In this document: positions 1-7,712 of the stretch, in pieces
Position numbering within the stretch: position 1 is the first letter of the stretch
How the letters are laid out: each line of letters starts with the position of its first letter
Assembly (NCBI RefSeq): GCF_003515775.1
Contig: NZ_QWEI01000001.1
Location: 352,106-416,105, forward strand
DNA length: 64,000 bases
Source: Ureibacillus yapensis
Lineage (GTDB): Bacteria; Bacillota; Bacilli; Bacillales_A; Planococcaceae
Direction of reading: 5' to 3'
Notes under the pieces: model-generated
What the model saw: only the letters and a program-made list of their open reading frames with translations
The model's database searches: none
What the model was told of the DNA's origin: nothing
Program-made: the position numbers and the translations under genes

Positions 1-1158
1 ATCAACCGAGAAAGGCTCGTTCAAGTTTTTGTATTGATCGAAAATTTCGATTTGCCCGCGCGCTAGATCCAATGACTCTTTTAACTGATTGATCAGCATC
101 GCTTTTGTTTGCGCAAGTTCAAGATCCGTAATTTCCCCATTTTTAATCGCTTCCAATTGCTCGTAAATCACGTCGGTTGCTTTCTTTTCATTAGACGGCT
201 CGATGCCCGAAACAACGAAAACAAGACCATACATGGAGTTATAGGAGCTTGACGCATAGTAGGCCAAACTTTCTCTTTCCCGAACATTCATGAATAACTT
301 GGAATGCGCATAGCCACCGAATACGCCGTTGAAGATTTGCATTTTTGGATAATCCTCATCGCCAAATCGAACCGGCGTACTAAAGCCAATATGCAATTTC
401 CCTTGTTTCATTTCTTGCTGTTCTTTTGTATATTCTCTTTCCGGTTTTGACTCATTTGTCGTTTGTTCCGGCTGTTTTGGCGTGCGGTCTTTAAAAGGCA
501 GGCTTTCCGTCAATTTCTTTTGAACCGCTTCCACATCGATGTCACCGACAACGTAAATATCGATTCGATCTTCATTGATCATCGATTCGTATGCTTTTGT
601 TAAAGATTCCGGCGTTACCTGCTCTACCGTTTCAAGCGTCCCGCTCGCCGAAATCGAAGCTGGGTGGTTCGGGCGAATAATTTGATTGAGTCGATACTGT
701 GCATAACGCGTCTTGTCGTCAAAAATCGATTGAATACGGTGCAAGATCATTTCCTTTTCGCGCTCAACAATCGAAGGCACAAACTGCCCGTTTTCGAAAT
801 TCGGGTTGAAAATCGCCGTATGAATCAAATCCAGCACTTCATTGAATACTTTATTGTGAGCAAGATATTGATCATTGACGGTTTCTACGTTCAATAAAAC
901 CGTATGCTCGCTGCCGCGCTTGGACGCATCAAAATAAAGCACCGTGCCGAACAAATCATCCAGGTAGCTTCTGAATTCCGCCGATTTTTTGAATTTCCCG
1001 TTGCTATGCTGAAGAACGTTTGATAAAACTGCACGTTGCGCCGCAGTTTCCTGATTCAACGGAGCTCTCCATTTTATTGAAAAATTCACGGTTTTGAATT
1101 GTGTGGTTTGTCGAATATGCAGATGTACACCTTCTGCCAACTTTGTTGTTAAAAACAA
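1..1158 (-). CDS. ymfF: YmfF-like M16 family protein (EF-P modification locus), 3' truncated by window edge
   Basis: The frame stays open from 1158 to the window edge, giving 386 codons; roughly the last 40 residues of a family usually near 425 are missing. I chose the TTG at 1158 because AGGAGG lies 7 nt upstream; an in-frame ATG at 1174 would put that Shine-Dalgarno inside the gene. It begins MFLTTKLAEGVHLHIRQ, like other YmfF proteins. Where active M16 peptidases carry HxxEH, this protein reads AQRAVLSNVLQH, so the zinc site is lost. That fits the inactive partner of the YmfF/YmfH pair, implicated in B. subtilis in modification of elongation factor P. It follows the nup operon but has its own promoter and leader. 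Confidence 0.87.
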   Translation of the reverse strand, partial: MFLTTKLAEGVHLHIRQTTQFKTVNFSIKWRAPLNQETAAQRAVLSNVLQHSNGKFKKSAEFRSYLDDLFGTVLYFDASKRGSEHTVLLNVETVNDQYLAHNKVFNEVLDLIHTAIFNPNFENGQFVPSIVEREKEMILHRIQSIFDDKTRYAQYRLNQIIRPNHPASISASGTLETVEQVTPESLTKAYESMINEDRIDIYVVGDIDVEAVQKKLTESLPFKDRTPKQPEQTTNESKPEREYTKEQQEMKQGKLHIGFSTPVRFGDEDYPKMQIFNGVFGGYAHSKLFMNVRERESLAYYASSSYNSMYGLVFVVSGIEPSNEKKATDVIYEQLEAIKNGEITDLELAQTKAMLINQLKESLDLARGQIEIFDQYKNLNEPFSVD

Positions 1159-1210
1159 AAAAATTCCTCCTGACATAGCTTCTCAACGTAGTAAAACGCT
1201 AACCTAAAAA

Positions 1211-1243
1211 ATCAGTGAACACCCACTGATAAAAAACAGTGAT
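1211..1243 (-). terminator. Candidate attenuator in the ymfF leader
   Basis: Read on the minus strand there are three related half-sites: ATCACTG (1243-1237), ATCAGTG (1230-1224) and CACTGAT (1217-1211), followed by TTTTTT. The second and third form a 7-bp stem with a 6-nt loop and a T-run, which is an intrinsic terminator shape. The first can pair with the middle site instead and break that stem. The arrangement begins at the predicted transcript start and lies about 50 nt before the ymfF start codon. Termination and antitermination are inferred. Confidence 0.45.
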
Positions 1244-1249
1244 AATACT

Positions 1250-1279
1250 ACTATACATGCAGTATTGGTGTTTATGCAA
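1250..1279 (-). promoter_or_regulatory. Candidate sigma-A promoter for ymfF
   Basis: On the minus strand there is a -35-like TTGCAT (1279-1274), an 18-nt spacer and a -10-like TATAGT (1255-1250). Transcription would start close to 1243, at the first half-site of the attenuator-like leader. Confidence 0.45.
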
Positions 1280-1352
1280 AAATAATCCAATTTGTTTTCT
1301 TCTATTTATTAATCTTGCCCTTCTGATTAAAAAGAATACGTGTTGATTGGGT

Positions 1353-1602
1353 TGGCGGATTTAATTAGATTATTGGCAGATATCTTATGAATTAGGCGGA
1401 TTTCTTCATAGAGTCGGAAGATTTTTTTGAGAAGTTGGCGGATTTCTAGTAGTGGCGGGATTCTTGCATGAAGAGGTGAAAACACGCGAAATTTTCCACA
1501 ATTACTGATTTGTCGGGATTTTTGCATAAAGTGTCGGGTTTATCAACGAAATTGGCGGGATTCTCGCACAAACTGGCGGGATTTATTGCAAAACTGCCAA
1601 TA
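1353..1602. repeat. Degenerate tandem repeat with about 21-bp period, core TGGCGGGATT
   Basis: On the plus strand, variants of TGGCGGATT or TGGCGGGATT start at 1353, 1374, 1394, 1414, 1436, 1453, 1511, 1532, 1553 and 1574, with a decayed one at 1595. Spacing is 17-22 bp and exactly 21 bp over the last few copies; a decayed stretch fills 1474-1510. No unique spacers separate the units, so this is not CRISPR. It fills the gap between the nupQ terminator and the ymfF promoter. No coding sequence is supported here. Confidence 0.7.
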
Positions 1603-1620
1603 CTACAGTACAACCAGAAC

Positions 1621-1652
1621 AAAAAAACGCCTCCCCTATAAAAGAGAAGGCG
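1621..1652 (-). terminator. Intrinsic terminator of the nup operon
   Basis: A 9-bp stem (1644-1652 with 1628-1636, two G-U pairs) around a short loop is followed on the minus strand by seven T residues (1627-1621). It lies just after the nupQ stop codon. Confidence 0.8.
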
Positions 1653-1671
1653 CACTGCTCAAAACGACAGC

Positions 1672-2631
1672 TTATCGTTTTCCTTTAATATATGGAACAC
1701 CACTTGCTTTTGGTGCGTTTGCTTTTCCGATGAATCCAGCCAGCGCCAGAATCGTCAAGACGTATGGCAAGATTAATAGGAAGATAGTCGGTACATCCTG
1801 CACATATGGAATCGATCCGCCGACAACACTGAGTGCTTGGGCGAAACCGAAGAATAGTGCTGCACCCATCGCTCCAAGCGGATGCCATTTCCCGAAAATC
1901 ATCGCGGCCAGGGCCATGAACCCTTGACCACTGATTGTCGCGGCACCAAAGTTCCCTGCGATGGCTTGTGCATAAACTGCACCACCGATTCCACCTAGTG
2001 CCCCGGATATCATCACAGCGACATAACGCATTTTTGAGACATTCACACCCATCGTATCCGCTGCCATTGGATGTTCCCCAACAGAGCGCAAGCGCAGGCC
2101 AAATGGTGTTTTGTAAATGACATACCAAGCGATGAATGCCACTGCGAATGCCAAAATGGATGTTGCATAAACGTCAACGAAGAACATTTTCCCGAGAATC
2201 GGAATATCGCTTAACAAAGGAATATCAAATCGCGAGAAACGTTCTGAAATCGCATCCGTTTGCCCCTTATCATAAATCATTTTTACCGTAAACACTGCAG
2301 CAGCAAGACCCAGCATGTTCAAGGCTACCCCTGATACCGTTTGGTCTGCACGAAGCGAGACTGCAGCCACTGCCAAAATGAGAGATAACAGAATACCAAA
2401 GATCATTGCGACCAACAATCCAACCCAAGGAGTGGCGTTGCCCAATTGATCTGCAAAAGTTAAGTTGAAAATAATACTGCTTGCTGCACCAACTATCATG
2501 ATTCCTTCCAGACCAATGTTGACAACCCCTGATCGTTCAGTGAATACCCCACCGATTGCTGTTAAAATTAATGGCGCTGCATAGAAGATGGCAGAAGGAA
2601 TAATAAAATATAGCACTTCTAGAAAGCTCAT
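1672..2631 (-). CDS. nupQ: Nucleoside ABC transporter permease (NupQ/YufQ family)
   Basis: This 319-residue, very hydrophobic protein is the second membrane subunit of a BMP-type ABC importer. Near the N-terminus it carries the family segment GGVFTERSGVVNIGLEGIMI (about residues 27-46). The C-terminal half has the conserved SGALGGIGGAVYAQ stretch and several membrane helices. It starts one base after the nupP stop, with GGAGG upstream, so the two permeases are translationally coupled. In B. subtilis the orthologous system imports guanosine and other nucleosides; the substrate here is inferred from family and from the neighbouring NupN-like lipoprotein. Confidence 0.88.
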   Translation of the reverse strand: MSFLEVLYFIIPSAIFYAAPLILTAIGGVFTERSGVVNIGLEGIMIVGAASSIIFNLTFADQLGNATPWVGLLVAMIFGILLSLILAVAAVSLRADQTVSGVALNMLGLAAAVFTVKMIYDKGQTDAISERFSRFDIPLLSDIPILGKMFFVDVYATSILAFAVAFIAWYVIYKTPFGLRLRSVGEHPMAADTMGVNVSKMRYVAVMISGALGGIGGAVYAQAIAGNFGAATISGQGFMALAAMIFGKWHPLGAMGAALFFGFAQALSVVGGSIPYVQDVPTIFLLILPYVLTILALAGFIGKANAPKASGVPYIKGKR

Positions 2632-2632
2632 G

Positions 2633-3691
2633 TTATTTTTCCTCCTTTCTCTTTTTTCCGAATCGTTCTAGCGCCACACGAATGATATAACCCGATGCAA
2701 TAAAGAAGATAATCAACGCGATGACAATTGACACGATCTCAGTTGGAATGCCTGCTTCACTTGGCATGTTTAACCCACCGTTTTTCAGGGCACCAAATAA
2801 AATAGCTCCCAATAATACACCGAATGGTTGGTTCGCTCCCAATAGAGCAACGGCGATTCCGTCAAATCCGATGCCTGTCGCAGCATGAAGCTTGGATATG
2901 TTTTCGAATGTTCCGAGTGCTTCCATCGCTCCGCCAAGCCCGGCAAAAGCCCCGGAAATAACCATGGCCAGGATGATGTTTTTCTTTACATTCATCCCTG
3001 CATATTCCGATGCATTTTTGTTAAACCCTACCGCTTTCAATTCATAGCCAAGAGTTGTTCTTTCCAATAAGAACCACATAAACACAACTGCCAACAGTGC
3101 CACTAAAATACCCCAGTGCAAACGGGAATAATCTGTCATGGCTTCTAAATAATGAGCACGAAGAGAAGCAGATTCGTGGACTTTGTCTGTTCGCTCCCCA
3201 CCGCCTGAAATCACGCCAATCAACGCATTTGCAACATGAATGGCCGTATAGTTCAACATGATTGTGACGATTACTTCATGAACTTGAAGTTTGGCTTTCA
3301 AAAAGCCAGGGATAAATGCCCATAACGCACCTGCTGCTGCTGCGGCAAGCAACGCTAGTGGAAGGTGGATGATTTTCGGCAATTCGAAAGCTTGCCCTAC
3401 CCACGCGGCGGCTAGCCATCCCATAATCAGCTGACCTTCAACACCGATATTGAACAGGCCGGTACGGAACGCAAAGGCTACCGCCAAACCGGAGAAAATA
3501 TATGGTGTAATCTGGCGAATCGTTTCACCCATAGTATAGGAATCCATGAAAATACCGTTCCATAATGCAACGTATCCATCGATTGGATTAAATCCACTCA
3601 CTGCCATTACAATCGCGCCAATGACCAAACCTAAAATGATGGAAATCAGTGGCACTAAAATATTAACCGCTCGCTTACTCATGTTGGCCAC
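2633..3691 (-). CDS. nupP: Nucleoside ABC transporter permease (NupP/YufP family)
   Basis: A 352-residue polytopic membrane protein, the first permease of the BMP-type importer. The N-terminal helix is followed by a periplasm-facing stretch and the family motif FRTGLFNIGVEGQLIMGWLA (about residues 75-94), also found in branched-chain-type permeases. It ends in a basic tail, FGKKRKEEK. Its start overlaps the end of nupO by 17 nt, and nupQ follows one base after its stop. Together NupP and NupQ would form the transmembrane channel energised by NupO. Confidence 0.88.
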   Translation of the reverse strand: MANMSKRAVNILVPLISIILGLVIGAIVMAVSGFNPIDGYVALWNGIFMDSYTMGETIRQITPYIFSGLAVAFAFRTGLFNIGVEGQLIMGWLAAAWVGQAFELPKIIHLPLALLAAAAAGALWAFIPGFLKAKLQVHEVIVTIMLNYTAIHVANALIGVISGGGERTDKVHESASLRAHYLEAMTDYSRLHWGILVALLAVVFMWFLLERTTLGYELKAVGFNKNASEYAGMNVKKNIILAMVISGAFAGLGGAMEALGTFENISKLHAATGIGFDGIAVALLGANQPFGVLLGAILFGALKNGGLNMPSEAGIPTEIVSIVIALIIFFIASGYIIRVALERFGKKRKEEK

Positions 3692-5219
3692 CTTCCTTCG
3701 TGTTCTCTTGCAGCGATTGTCCTGCCATCAATAAACCTAGTTCGTTTTCAGTTGTTTCCTGCGGTTTCACCGTATCAATGATATAGCCATCGTAGATTAC
3801 AGCAATCTCATCCGAAACGTTCATGACTTCATCCAATTCAAAGGAAATTAGCAATACCGCTTTTCCATTATCACGCTGTTCGATTAATCGTCTATGGATA
3901 AATTCAATCGCTCCGACATCCAGACCACGTGTTGGCAGCGCTGCAATCAGTAAATCCGGATTACGCTCCACTTCACGTCCGATAATCGCTTTTTGCTGGT
4001 TACCGCCGGAAAGTGAACGAGTGATCGACATTACGCCTTCACCTGAACGAACATCATATTGCTCGATGATGTTGCGTGCAATTTCATTTACTTTTTTATA
4101 ATTGATGACACCGTTTTTGGAAATTGGTTGTTTGTAGTACGTTTGTAGTGCAATATTGTGTCCAAGAGGGAAATCCAGCACTAATCCATGTTTATGGCGA
4201 TCCTGGGGAATATGCCCTACACCGGATTCCGTGATTTTTCTTGGTTTTAAGTTTGTAATTTCTTTGCCGTTTAACGTAATTTTGCCGTTTTTTACTTTAC
4301 GGAGACCTGTAATGGCTTCGATCAGCTCGGATTGGCCGTTTCCATCGATACCCGCAATCCCGACAATTTCACCTGCACGGACAGTTAAGTTCAGGTTTTT
4401 CACTTTGTCCACGCCGCGGTTATCTGCAACGGTCAATGAATCGATTTGAAGAACTATTTCCTTAGGATTTGGTGCAATCTTTTCAGTTTTGAATACAACC
4501 TGACGTCCTACCATCAACTCGGCAAGTTGTGTTGGGCTTGATTCAGCCGTAACGACCGTACCGATGCCTTGTCCTTTTCGGATGACTGTTACTCGGTCAG
4601 ATACTTCCATAATTTCTTTTAACTTATGTGTAATTAAAATGATTGATTTTCCTTCTTCAATCAATCGTTTCATAATTTGCATCAGTTCCGTAATTTCCTG
4701 AGGCGTTAATGAAGCAGTCGGTTCATCGAAAATGAGGATGTCCGCCCCGCGATAGAGCGTTTTCAAAATTTCTACCCGCTGCTGCATACCAACCGAGATA
4801 TCCTCGATTTTGGCATAGGGATCAACATTCAAATTATACTTTTCGGATAGCGCCTGTACCTTCTTAGCCGCATCTTTGATGTTGATGGTTCCCATTTTTG
4901 TCGGTTCACTGCCGAGTATGATATTTTCCGTCACCGTGAAATTTTCAACTAACATAAAGTGTTGATGCACCATGCCAATCCCGAGCTTGTTGGCTACATT
5001 TGGATCAGTGATTTTTACTTCTTTTCCTCGAACACGGATTGTTCCCGCTTCAGGCTGGTATAGCCCGAACAGTACGTTCATCAACGTCGATTTTCCTGCA
5101 CCATTTTCACCAAGAAGCGCATGAATTTCGCCTTTTTTCAGTTGAAGGGTGATGTTATCATTGGCAACAAAATCTCCAAATTGCTTGCGAATTCCAAGCA
5201 TTTCAATAACATATTCCAA
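3675..5219 (-). CDS. nupO: Nucleoside ABC transporter ATPase with two ABC domains (NupO/YufO family)
   Basis: About 514 residues with two tandem nucleotide-binding domains. The first has Walker A GENGAGKST and a degenerate signature (ISVGMQQRVEIL) before Walker B ILIFDEP. The second has the altered Walker-A region GIDGNGQSE and signature LSGGNQQK, with the ALPTRGLD tail typical of this class. I chose TTG at 5219 (protein begins MEYVIEML) because AGGGAG lies 8 nt upstream and homologues start at this residue; the upstream ATG at 5240 overlaps the Shine-Dalgarno region. It energises uptake with NupP and NupQ. Confidence 0.88.
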   Translation of the reverse strand: MEYVIEMLGIRKQFGDFVANDNITLQLKKGEIHALLGENGAGKSTLMNVLFGLYQPEAGTIRVRGKEVKITDPNVANKLGIGMVHQHFMLVENFTVTENIILGSEPTKMGTINIKDAAKKVQALSEKYNLNVDPYAKIEDISVGMQQRVEILKTLYRGADILIFDEPTASLTPQEITELMQIMKRLIEEGKSIILITHKLKEIMEVSDRVTVIRKGQGIGTVVTAESSPTQLAELMVGRQVVFKTEKIAPNPKEIVLQIDSLTVADNRGVDKVKNLNLTVRAGEIVGIAGIDGNGQSELIEAITGLRKVKNGKITLNGKEITNLKPRKITESGVGHIPQDRHKHGLVLDFPLGHNIALQTYYKQPISKNGVINYKKVNEIARNIIEQYDVRSGEGVMSITRSLSGGNQQKAIIGREVERNPDLLIAALPTRGLDVGAIEFIHRRLIEQRDNGKAVLLISFELDEVMNVSDEIAVIYDGYIIDTVKPQETTENELGLLMAGQSLQENTKEGGQHE

Positions 5220-5531
5220 TGTGTTCACTCCCTTGGACACTTTTTATTTGCTGCACAAATTGTTTGTATACTTGTGCGATAAACCGATTTCTCTCAAAAT
5301 CAGTAGAGATTACTAGTGTTGAATAAAAATTAACACAAGAAAGGCTTTAAGATTGCGATGCCATTTTAAAACCTTTCATCTATTAATTCGAACGTGGGTA
5401 CTCATACGGAAAAACGCTTCCAAAAATTTATCTTTTCGAAAGATCAGCAATCCATTTGTTAAATAGGAAATTATTAGTTTTCAATAAATCACAATTATTC
5501 TTAAAATTTCCACAAATATCTCCTCACAAAA

Positions 5532-5560
5532 CATGAAGACTAGCAGAGCTAGCCTTCATG
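5532..5560 (-). terminator. Hairpin between nupN and nupO
   Basis: CATGAAG (5532-5538) pairs with CTTCATG (5554-5560), and CTAGC (5540-5544) with GCTAG (5548-5552) around a 3-nt loop; one A-C mismatch interrupts the stem. A short TTTTG follows on the minus strand. The weak T-run suggests partial termination, which would leave more mRNA for the binding protein than for the channel subunits. Confidence 0.55.
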
Positions 5561-5597
5561 AGGTTATAGACTGAAATATGGAATTTTCAAATTGTTC

Positions 5598-5643
5598 AGC
5601 GAAAGCTGCCCAGCACGATTCAGGGCTAGGCAAAACTTTCGCT
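5598..5643 (-). repeat. Extended inverted repeat just after the nupN stop
   Basis: AGCGAAAG (5598-5605) is inverted at 5636-5643 (CTTTCGCT). Inside, CCCAGC and GCTAGG can also pair with one G-U. It lies 11 bp downstream of the nupN stop and has no T-run, so an mRNA 3'-end stabilising hairpin is more likely than a terminator. The rest of 5220-5654 is AT-rich, and I see no gene in it. Confidence 0.5.
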
Positions 5644-5654
5644 TTCATCGAAAA

Positions 5655-6716
5655 TTATTCACCCGGTTGTTCTGGAACCGTGATTTCACCATCGATGATT
5701 TTTTGACGAGCGTCTTCAACAGCAGCAACTGTTTCTTCAGAAACTGCACCGCGAGGATCAGCTAAGCCAACTCCTTCATCAGCCAACCCATAAGTGATTA
5801 GTTCTCCACCAGGGAAATTTCCTTCTTTTGCTTGGTTCGCAACTTCTTTCGCTGCCACGTCTACACGTTTTAAAACAGATGTTAATACAACGTTTGTAGA
5901 GTCATCTACTTTACCTTCATCATATTGGTCACGGTCTACACCGATTACCCATACGTTTGCATCTGGATCTTTTTGTTTACGTTCTTTTGCTTCAGTGAAT
6001 AAACCGTTACCTGCATTACCAGCTGCGTGGAAGATAATGTCTGCGCCGGAATCATACATTCTTTTTGCAATTTGTTGGCCTTTTGCTGCATCAGTGAAAC
6101 TTTCAGCATACTCAATGTCGATTTCAATATCAGGGTTCGCTGCTTTTGCACCAGCTACATAACCAGCTTCAAATCCACCAATGATTTCACCAGTCATACC
6201 GCCGATGAAACCGATTTTACCGGATTTTGATTCTTGAGCTGCTGCTACTCCAGCAAGGTAAGATGCTTCGTTTGCACGGAACATGATCGAAGCGACGTTT
6301 TCTTTGTCTGGCACTACTTCATCAATAATCGCAATTTGCGCTTCAGGCTGTTGGTCAGCTACTTCCGCTACTGCATTGTGCAATGCAAAACCAACTGCGA
6401 AGATTAGGTCGAAATCACGACGGATTAAGTTATTCAAGTTTGTTACATACTCAGATTCTGCTGACGATTGCAGGTAATCGAACCCGCCATCGCCTTTTTC
6501 AAGGCCATTTTCTTTACCGAATTCTTGGATACCTTCCCAAGTTGATTGGTTGAATGATTTGTCATCCACACCGCCAGTATCTGTAATCATTGCTACAGAG
6601 AACGTATCTTCGGAGCTTTCTTTCTTTTCAGTTTCTTCTCCACCGCCACAAGCAGCAAGAATGGAGCCAGCCGCAAAGATTGAAGCAAGAGCCAAACCAA
6701 ATTTGCGTTTTTTCAT
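5655..6716 (-). CDS. nupN: BMP-family nucleoside-binding lipoprotein (NupN/YufN family)
   Basis: A 353-residue extracellular solute-binding lipoprotein. The N-terminus MKKRKFGLALASIFAAGSIL is a signal peptide ending in the lipobox L20-A21-A22-C23, followed by an acidic linker. The mature part has the BMP signature around FSVAMITDTGGVDDKSFNQS and later GFIGGMTGEIIGGFEAGYVA. It would capture nucleosides outside the membrane and hand them to NupP/NupQ. It is the first gene of the operon, downstream of a GntR regulator, and separated from nupO by two hairpins and about 435 bp. Confidence 0.9.
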   Translation of the reverse strand: MKKRKFGLALASIFAAGSILAACGGGEETEKKESSEDTFSVAMITDTGGVDDKSFNQSTWEGIQEFGKENGLEKGDGGFDYLQSSAESEYVTNLNNLIRRDFDLIFAVGFALHNAVAEVADQQPEAQIAIIDEVVPDKENVASIMFRANEASYLAGVAAAQESKSGKIGFIGGMTGEIIGGFEAGYVAGAKAANPDIEIDIEYAESFTDAAKGQQIAKRMYDSGADIIFHAAGNAGNGLFTEAKERKQKDPDANVWVIGVDRDQYDEGKVDDSTNVVLTSVLKRVDVAAKEVANQAKEGNFPGGELITYGLADEGVGLADPRGAVSEETVAAVEDARQKIIDGEITVPEQPGE

Positions 6717-6769
6717 TAGTGTTACCCCCCAGAGATTTGTAATTAGCAGGAATTTTTTGAATAAATGTT

Positions 6770-7507
6770 CTACACCCGTTTCCGGATTACATGGAAGCTG
6801 AATTTATCAGCTCTAAAATAGTTCTTTGAATACAAAACAACTCGATCATTTTGATCATAATGGAGCTGTTTTAATACGAGTAATGCTGTTTCCCGTCCGC
6901 AGTTCAAGATTGGCGACACTTGTTCATGATAGCCTACCGGGTCGATAAACGTCACCGCATACGCTACATGAATGTCACCGTTTTGTTCAAGCGATGAGAA
7001 AATGGATAGTTCATTGTTTTGAACATAATCAGTTGGAAGATGTTTGGCCAATACCTTGTCCACACAATAGACAACAGGCTCTCCATCAGCTGTTCTGACA
7101 CGTTCGATTGTAAATACTTGGTCATTTTCGCCACATTGAAAGCGCTCTCTATCACCATCTGTGGGACAACTCTCCGTAGCTTTCATGAAGATTGTCCCCG
7201 GCATCATGCCAGCTTTTTCAATCATGGAAGAAATACTTGATAATTGCTCGATTCCTGATGTGAAAACTGGTTTCGGGTTAACAAATGTCCCTACTCCATG
7301 ACGCCGGATGATAATATTTTCTTCTTCCAATAGTCGAAGTGCCTCTCTCAAGGTAGCCCGACTTACTCCAAGTCTTTTCGATAATTCGAATTCCGATGGC
7401 AGTTTTTCATTTTCACGATAAACGCCTTTTTCGATATCCGATTTTAATCGATCAATGACTTGGAGATATAAATGACGATGATCTGCTTTTATTGTCGACA
7501 ATTTCAT
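6770..7507 (-). CDS. GntR-family transcriptional regulator with UTRA ligand domain (YmfC-like)
   Basis: About 245 residues. The N-terminal winged helix-turn-helix contains [20 protein letters not shown] and the wing [11 protein letters not shown]; the C-terminal half is a UTRA-type effector-binding domain. I chose ATG at 7507 ([14 protein letters not shown]) because GGTGG precedes it and homologues begin there. It lies upstream of nupN in the same orientation, where B. subtilis has ymfC beside unrelated transporter genes. That position makes regulation of the nup operon by a nucleoside-type ligand likely, but I did not find a convincing operator. Confidence 0.85.
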   Translation of the reverse strand: MKLSTIKADHRHLYLQVIDRLKSDIEKGVYRENEKLPSEFELSKRLGVSRATLREALRLLEEENIIIRRHGVGTFVNPKPVFTSGIEQLSSISSMIEKAGMMPGTIFMKATESCPTDGDRERFQCGENDQVFTIERVRTADGEPVVYCVDKVLAKHLPTDYVQNNELSIFSSLEQNGDIHVAYAVTFIDPVGYHEQVSPILNCGRETALLVLKQLHYDQNDRVVLYSKNYFRADKFSFHVIRKRV

Positions 7508-7688
7508 CACCACCACACAACTCAAGATCAGACATCTGATGTTGAACATTCCTACTAATCGTTTCATAATATAACATTTTTCTCGATTAAAGAAAATAGG
7601 AAAATCAAAAACTGTTGTGTAATAGATGTGAAGTTTTCAGAAATTAGGACAATTTTATGACATTTGCGACATAAACATTAAATTTATT

Positions 7689-7710
7689 GGCAGAAAGTTA
7701 CTTTCCTGCC
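7689..7710 (-). terminator. Intrinsic terminator of spoIIIE
   Basis: On the minus strand GGCAGGAA pairs with TTTCTGCC (one G-U) around a 6-nt loop, followed by the AT-rich run AATAAATTT. It starts 3 bp after the spoIIIE stop codon. Confidence 0.65.
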
Positions 7711-7712
7711 TT

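Noticed and set aside
1446-1655. Minus-strand frame rich in NPA/NPD tripeptides
   Set aside because: It is a translation of the 21-bp repeat family (21 is divisible by 3) with no ribosome site and with decayed units.
5220-7680. Purine riboswitch controlling the nup genes
   Set aside because: I found no purine-aptamer core in the gaps before nupN, nupO or the regulator.
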